Positions 61,334-64,000 of a stretch of DNA of 64,000 nucleotides are shown here, piece after piece. The translations under genes and the position numbers were made by a program. Under the pieces are notes generated by a model, which made no database searches, had not been told where the DNA came from, and saw nothing but the letters and a program-made list of their open reading frames with translations. The stretch is from contig NZ_CP040812.1 in the NCBI RefSeq assembly GCF_006159205.1, positions 3,844,001-3,908,000 of the forward strand. Reading direction: 5' to 3'. The first letter of the stretch is position 1. The number at the start of each line of letters is the position of its first letter. Origin of the DNA: Antarcticibacterium flavum (lineage in GTDB: Bacteria; Bacteroidota; Bacteroidia; Flavobacteriales; Flavobacteriaceae).

Positions 61334-61522
61334 TTAAAAAAGGGAGGTAAAGTATTCAATCAATATGTGCGCAAAGGTAAACTCGTAAAATACTCCCATC
61401 AAAAGACTACGGCATAACCGGGCTCGTTCCTCACTCCTTTTATTCCGTTTCCTTTTGAGCCGAGATTTTATCTTCCGTTTGGCTCTAGCTTAATATTAAT
61501 TGTTTAACTAAAATCAAATGTT

Positions 61523-62359
61523 ATGTATTTATCAAATTTACAGCAGGATGAAATCTTCGTTCCATCAGAAATGAAATCCTTGAAAAGTCTGACCCAGATG
61601 GAATCCCGAAGGGGGCTTGAAAATGTCATTGTATCAAATGGCAAGATTGTCAACGTGGTATCGAACAGCTAGGGCCACGTACCGAACGAATTGTACTTCA
61701 AAAAAGCCGAGGAAATGTTGACCGGTGCCGGACTGAATTATCAGAAGCGCACGATCAATAGGGATGACCGGTCTTTCATAACCGACTTTATCATCGATGA
61801 CAACAGCCAATTCTCGGTCAAGAATGAAAAAGACCTGATACTGCCAATGCTACGGTTCAAAAACTCCTATGATGGTAGCGAAAAAACGTCTGGGCATTTT
61901 GGATTTTACCGTCAGGTATGCTCCAATGGACTGCACGTTTCACAATCAGAAATTGAGTTTTCAATCAAGCACAGTAAGAACAATACCGACCTGATAATGC
62001 CACGGTTGAGCAATCTGTTCGATAAGTTCTTGGACAATGAGTTTTACACCATTACCAAGAAATTCGACAGGATGAGGGAATTTAAGATCATCGACACCAA
62101 AGAATTTGTGGAGGATATCTTGCACAGAACTAAATTGTTTCGGTATGAATGTAGTGACAAGAACAATGATCCTTCAAAGAAATCCCGGGAAGTCCTTGAA
62201 ATTCTGGATAATGAAGCCCTACTACTCAATGAACAACCCAATTTATGGATAGGCTATAATGCCTTTAACCAAATGCTTCACAATAAATTGAAGAAAAGCT
62301 TTTCACAACAGGAACGCTTGGACAAAAAACTGTTCAATGCTGTCTATGAAATGGCTTGA
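61523..62359 (+). pseudogene. DUF932 family gene interrupted by an in-frame TAG
   Basis: From the ATG at 61523 the frame reads MYLSNLQQDEIFVPSEMKSL and so on, to VVSNS, then TAG at 61670-61672 (codon 50), then GHVPNELYFKKAEEMLTGAG in the same frame to the stop at 62359 (278 codons in total). The joint VVSNS-[stop]-GHVPNELYF fits the DUF932 core, where a Tyr codon (TAC/TAT) is expected. The later part (GFYRQVCSNGLHVSQSEIEFSIKHSKNN) is also family-typical. Either a nonsense mutation or a base error. A TTG at 61691 might allow a shorter product. DUF932 proteins are plasmid/phage-associated, role unknown. Confidence 0.8.
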
Positions 62360-62450
62360 TGTCATTAAAGGTTCATCCGGTACCTTAAACTGGATTTTTT
62401 CTATTTTCAGCAAAAGAAATTAATTGAAAAGTTGGCTTTGCAATCCCACT

Positions 62451-62845
62451 CAGCCCATTTCCCTGCATTTCGCAGAAAAAGCTCCATTCCGGGAAAAGCG
62501 CTTCATTACAAAGATCTTAGACACAACTCCAAAGCTTCCGATTCCCATTGCGCTAATCCTGCTGAAATACGCAGGAACGCTCCATTCCCATCTACACCTT
62601 TGAAGTTAAGTCCGCTTGAAATCCTACTTTAAGAGGATAATCCGTTTTTATAATCCGGTCAGCACATTGCCGCTCCATTTCGCGAAAAGCTGCATTCCGG
62701 GCAAAGAGCTTTCCTGCAAAGGTCTTGGACACAACTCTAAAGATTCCGATTTCCATTACGTTAACCCTGCCTGAAAAACGGCAGGAACACTTCATTCCCA
62801 ATCTACATCTTTAAAGCTAAGTCCGCCTGATAGGAATTCCATTTT
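62451..62845. repeat. Diverged direct repeat, two copies about 209 bp apart
   Basis: Copy 1 (62451 to about 62637) and copy 2 (62660 to about 62845) align throughout: AAGCTCCATTCCGGG/AAGCTGCATTCCGGG, GACACAACTCCAAAG/GACACAACTCTAAAG, TTCCGATTCCCATT/TTCCGATTTCCATT, TAAGTCCGC in both. A hairpin is kept but changed in sequence: CCTGC/GCAGG (62558-62562, 62571-62575) and CCTGCC/GGCAGG (62766-62771, 62780-62785). There is no conserved open frame across either copy. The region 62360-63025 (666 bp) holds nothing else recognisable. Confidence 0.8.
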
Positions 62846-63025
62846 ATCATTTAGTCCCGCTTCCTATGTTTTTGTACTTCACAAAAGGCATTTAGACCTA
62901 CTCCCGAACCGCCGCTGTCCCAACCGTTTTTTTGTAAGCAAAATACCAACATTTGGAAGTTAAACGGACTGCATAACCGGTCGTACCTCCCTTTTATAAG
63001 TCCTTATTAATTCCAAATATTGAAA

Positions 63026-63238
63026 ATGTATCAGCAACAAAAAAAGGTAACAGCGGACGGCTCTATGGGAAGTAAATCTAAATCGAATATTATGAAATCT
63101 TACAAAAACATTAAAAAGGAAGCGGGACTAAAAAAACAAAAAAAGGAAAACGCTCTGGATATAATAAGTAAATCACTTCAAAAAAATATAAACCCAAACT
63201 ATCTGAAGGGTTCGGGTAGCATTTTAATTAATCTTTAA
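63026..63238 (+). CDS. Small basic protein, 70 aa
   Basis: A short Lys/Ser/Asn-rich frame starting MYQQQKKVTADGSMGSKSK, with ALDIISKSLQKNINPNYLKG near the end. The charge (about 20 Lys) suggests nucleic-acid binding, but no family is recognised. It is placed 10 bp before ssb on the same strand, after a long non-coding region, which is the main support for it being real. A TTG two codons upstream is also possible as start. Confidence 0.5.
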   Translation: MYQQQKKVTADGSMGSKSKSNIMKSYKNIKKEAGLKKQKKENALDIISKSLQKNINPNYLKGSGSILINL

Positions 63239-63248
63239 TTCTTTTATT

Positions 63249-63605
63249 ATGAGTACTTTAAAAAATCACGTACAGTTAATCGGAAATGTTGGCCAAGAGC
63301 CACAAATCACGAACCTTGAAAGCGGTAAAAAGGTAGCCCGTCTTTCACTCGCCACAAATGAGTATTACAAAAACAGCGAGGGCGAAAAAGTCCAAAATAC
63401 CGAATGGCACACGATTGTAGCCTGGGGCAAAACTGCCGAAATCATCGAGAAATATGCCGGAAAGGGCAAAGAAATCGGGGTAACGGGAAAACTGAAATCC
63501 CGAAGCTACGAGGACAAGGACGGTATCAAAAGGTATGTTACCGAAGTGGAAGCCAATGAAATCCTTTTGTTGGGAACTAAGAACGGCAATAATTCAGCCG
63601 ATTAA
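63249..63605 (+). CDS. ssb: Single-stranded DNA-binding protein (mobile-element type)
   Basis: A 118-aa OB-fold protein. It begins NHVQLIGNVGQEPQI and shows KVARLSLATNEYYKN, EWHTIVAWGKTAEIIEKYAGKG and GKLKSRSYEDKDG. The C-terminus stops at GTKNGNNSAD, without the flexible linker and acidic DDDLPF-like tip by which chromosomal SSB recruits partners. This short form is frequent on Bacteroidota mobile elements and probably coats single-stranded element DNA. It has a terminator directly behind it. Confidence 0.93.
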   Translation: MSTLKNHVQLIGNVGQEPQITNLESGKKVARLSLATNEYYKNSEGEKVQNTEWHTIVAWGKTAEIIEKYAGKGKEIGVTGKLKSRSYEDKDGIKRYVTEVEANEILLLGTKNGNNSAD

Positions 63606-63615
63606 TCTAAAAATT

Positions 63616-63655
63616 AAAGAGGGCGTTTCCGTCTAAAGTTGCGCCCTCTTTTTTC
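63616..63655 (+). terminator. Intrinsic terminator after ssb
   Basis: AAAGAGGGCG (63616-63625) pairs perfectly with CGCCCTCTTT (63642-63651), followed by more T. The loop is 16 nt. Confidence 0.85.
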
Positions 63656-63683
63656 ATTATTAACTCCTTAAATAGAAATCACA

Positions 63684-64000
63684 ATGAAAGCACAATTTAA
63701 CGAAATCAAAGAGGGATTACAACATTTTCACGGTTCAGAAACCATTTTTCAAATCCCACTATTAAGAACCCGGTACACCAACGGAATGAAATATTTGGCG
63801 GAAGCTGCGGAATGTTTTTGGCTGATTACAGATACCTCCGCATTTGCTAAAACCTTGATGGATAAAAGCTATTTTGTAACCATCGACTTTAAAAGGCTAT
63901 CTAAGGAAAAACAGGATCATTCTGGGTACGAAGCCGAGTTAATTTATAGCGATGGAAACGGGAATATTTTTGAGACCCACCGATATAATGTAACGGATTT
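63684..64000 (+). CDS. DUF6876 family protein (partial, runs off the window)
   Basis: The first 105 codons are open: MKAQFNEIKEGLQHFHGSET, then FQIPLLRTRYTNGMKYLAEA, AECFWLITDTSAFAKTL and FVTIDFKRLSKEKQDHSG. This is the pattern of small Bacteroidota plasmid/ICE proteins classed as DUF6876. Function is unknown. It follows the ssb terminator by about 30 bp. The stop lies beyond base 64000. Confidence 0.8.
   Translation, partial: MKAQFNEIKEGLQHFHGSETIFQIPLLRTRYTNGMKYLAEAAECFWLITDTSAFAKTLMDKSYFVTIDFKRLSKEKQDHSGYEAELIYSDGNGNIFETHRYNVTD

Larger units (their letters stand above)
59035..64000. mobile_element. Left end of an integrative element inserted at tRNA-Pro (right end not in window)
   Basis: From the tRNA 3' end onward the gene content changes from housekeeping genes to integrase, a 135-aa Lys-rich protein, DUF932, a small basic protein, SSB and DUF6876. 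These families are typical of Bacteroidota conjugative/integrative elements. No relaxase, tra or resistance gene is reached in this window, so self-transfer cannot be judged. Confidence 0.75.

Noticed and set aside
62432..62801. Short frames on both strands inside the direct repeat of the mobile element
   Set aside because: The frames are not kept between the two copies, so coding is unlikely.

Overview
The window is chromosomal DNA of a Bacteroidota bacterium, most likely a marine member of the Flavobacteriaceae (Gramella/Salegentibacter/Zunongwangia-like). The evidence is the gliding-motility lipoprotein GldI, phylum-typical families (DUF5606, DUF349, DUF3810, DUF5683, DUF6876), lipoproteins with the Bacteroidota SCx lipobox, a split methylmalonyl-CoA mutase, -7 elements of the TAnnTTTG type instead of TATAAT, and a CTnDOT-type integrase whose first catalytic Arg is Ser. 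The genus is inferred; no rRNA is present.

Layout. 1-2.9 kb: surface glycan genes (methyltransferase end, GT2, Kdo/WaaP-type kinase, GT9). 3-7.1 kb: dapD, a frameshifted membrane gene, ruvX-def, DUF5606, mazG. 7.1-17.6 kb: minus-strand block with a methyltransferase, a DUF349 protein, aroE, two tandem DUF368 transporters, a TPR protein, a class-III aminotransferase and an OstA/LptA-like protein. 17.7-18.2 kb: a structured non-coding repeat array. 18.3-29.9 kb: relA/spoT-fur-purA, an M48 protease, a SpoU methyltransferase, two amidohydrolases (one a double-length fusion) and a DUF3810 metalloprotease-like protein. 30.2-38.2 kb: frameshifted pepD, a cyclophilin-FKBP fusion, nrnA-gldI, a PhoD-like phosphatase, ndk, and recF-lipoprotein-DUF721. 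38.3-44.5 kb: plus-strand run of a TPR protein, ribH, a small membrane protein, mutL, two rhomboids and an EEP nuclease. 44.5-49.7 kb: minus-strand parA-parB-DUF5683-dapB-lepB-wbqC. 50.5-58.1 kb: dienoyl-CoA-reductase-like SDR, udk-ftsB-mutA-mutB, and a PQQ-type sugar dehydrogenase with cytochrome c.

58.96 kb to the end: a tRNA-Pro(TGG) followed by a tyrosine integrase and typical cargo of a Bacteroidota integrative element (a 135-aa protein, a DUF932 gene interrupted by TAG, a small basic protein, a short SSB, and the start of a DUF6876 gene). The right end lies outside the window.

Most genes are ordinary housekeeping genes. The less expected content is non-coding: (i) a roughly 215-bp element in two diverged inverted copies (50330-50544 and 58315-58531), flanked by word-like degenerate repeats; (ii) the 17.7-18.2 kb array alternating two hairpin motifs with an exact 124-bp period; (iii) a tRNA/integrase junction with three GTTACC boxes at exact 12-bp spacing; (iv) a diverged 209-bp-spaced direct repeat inside the mobile element, with a hairpin kept in both copies. 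Three genes are broken: two by single-base changes in G runs, so sequencing error must be excluded, and one by a nonsense codon.
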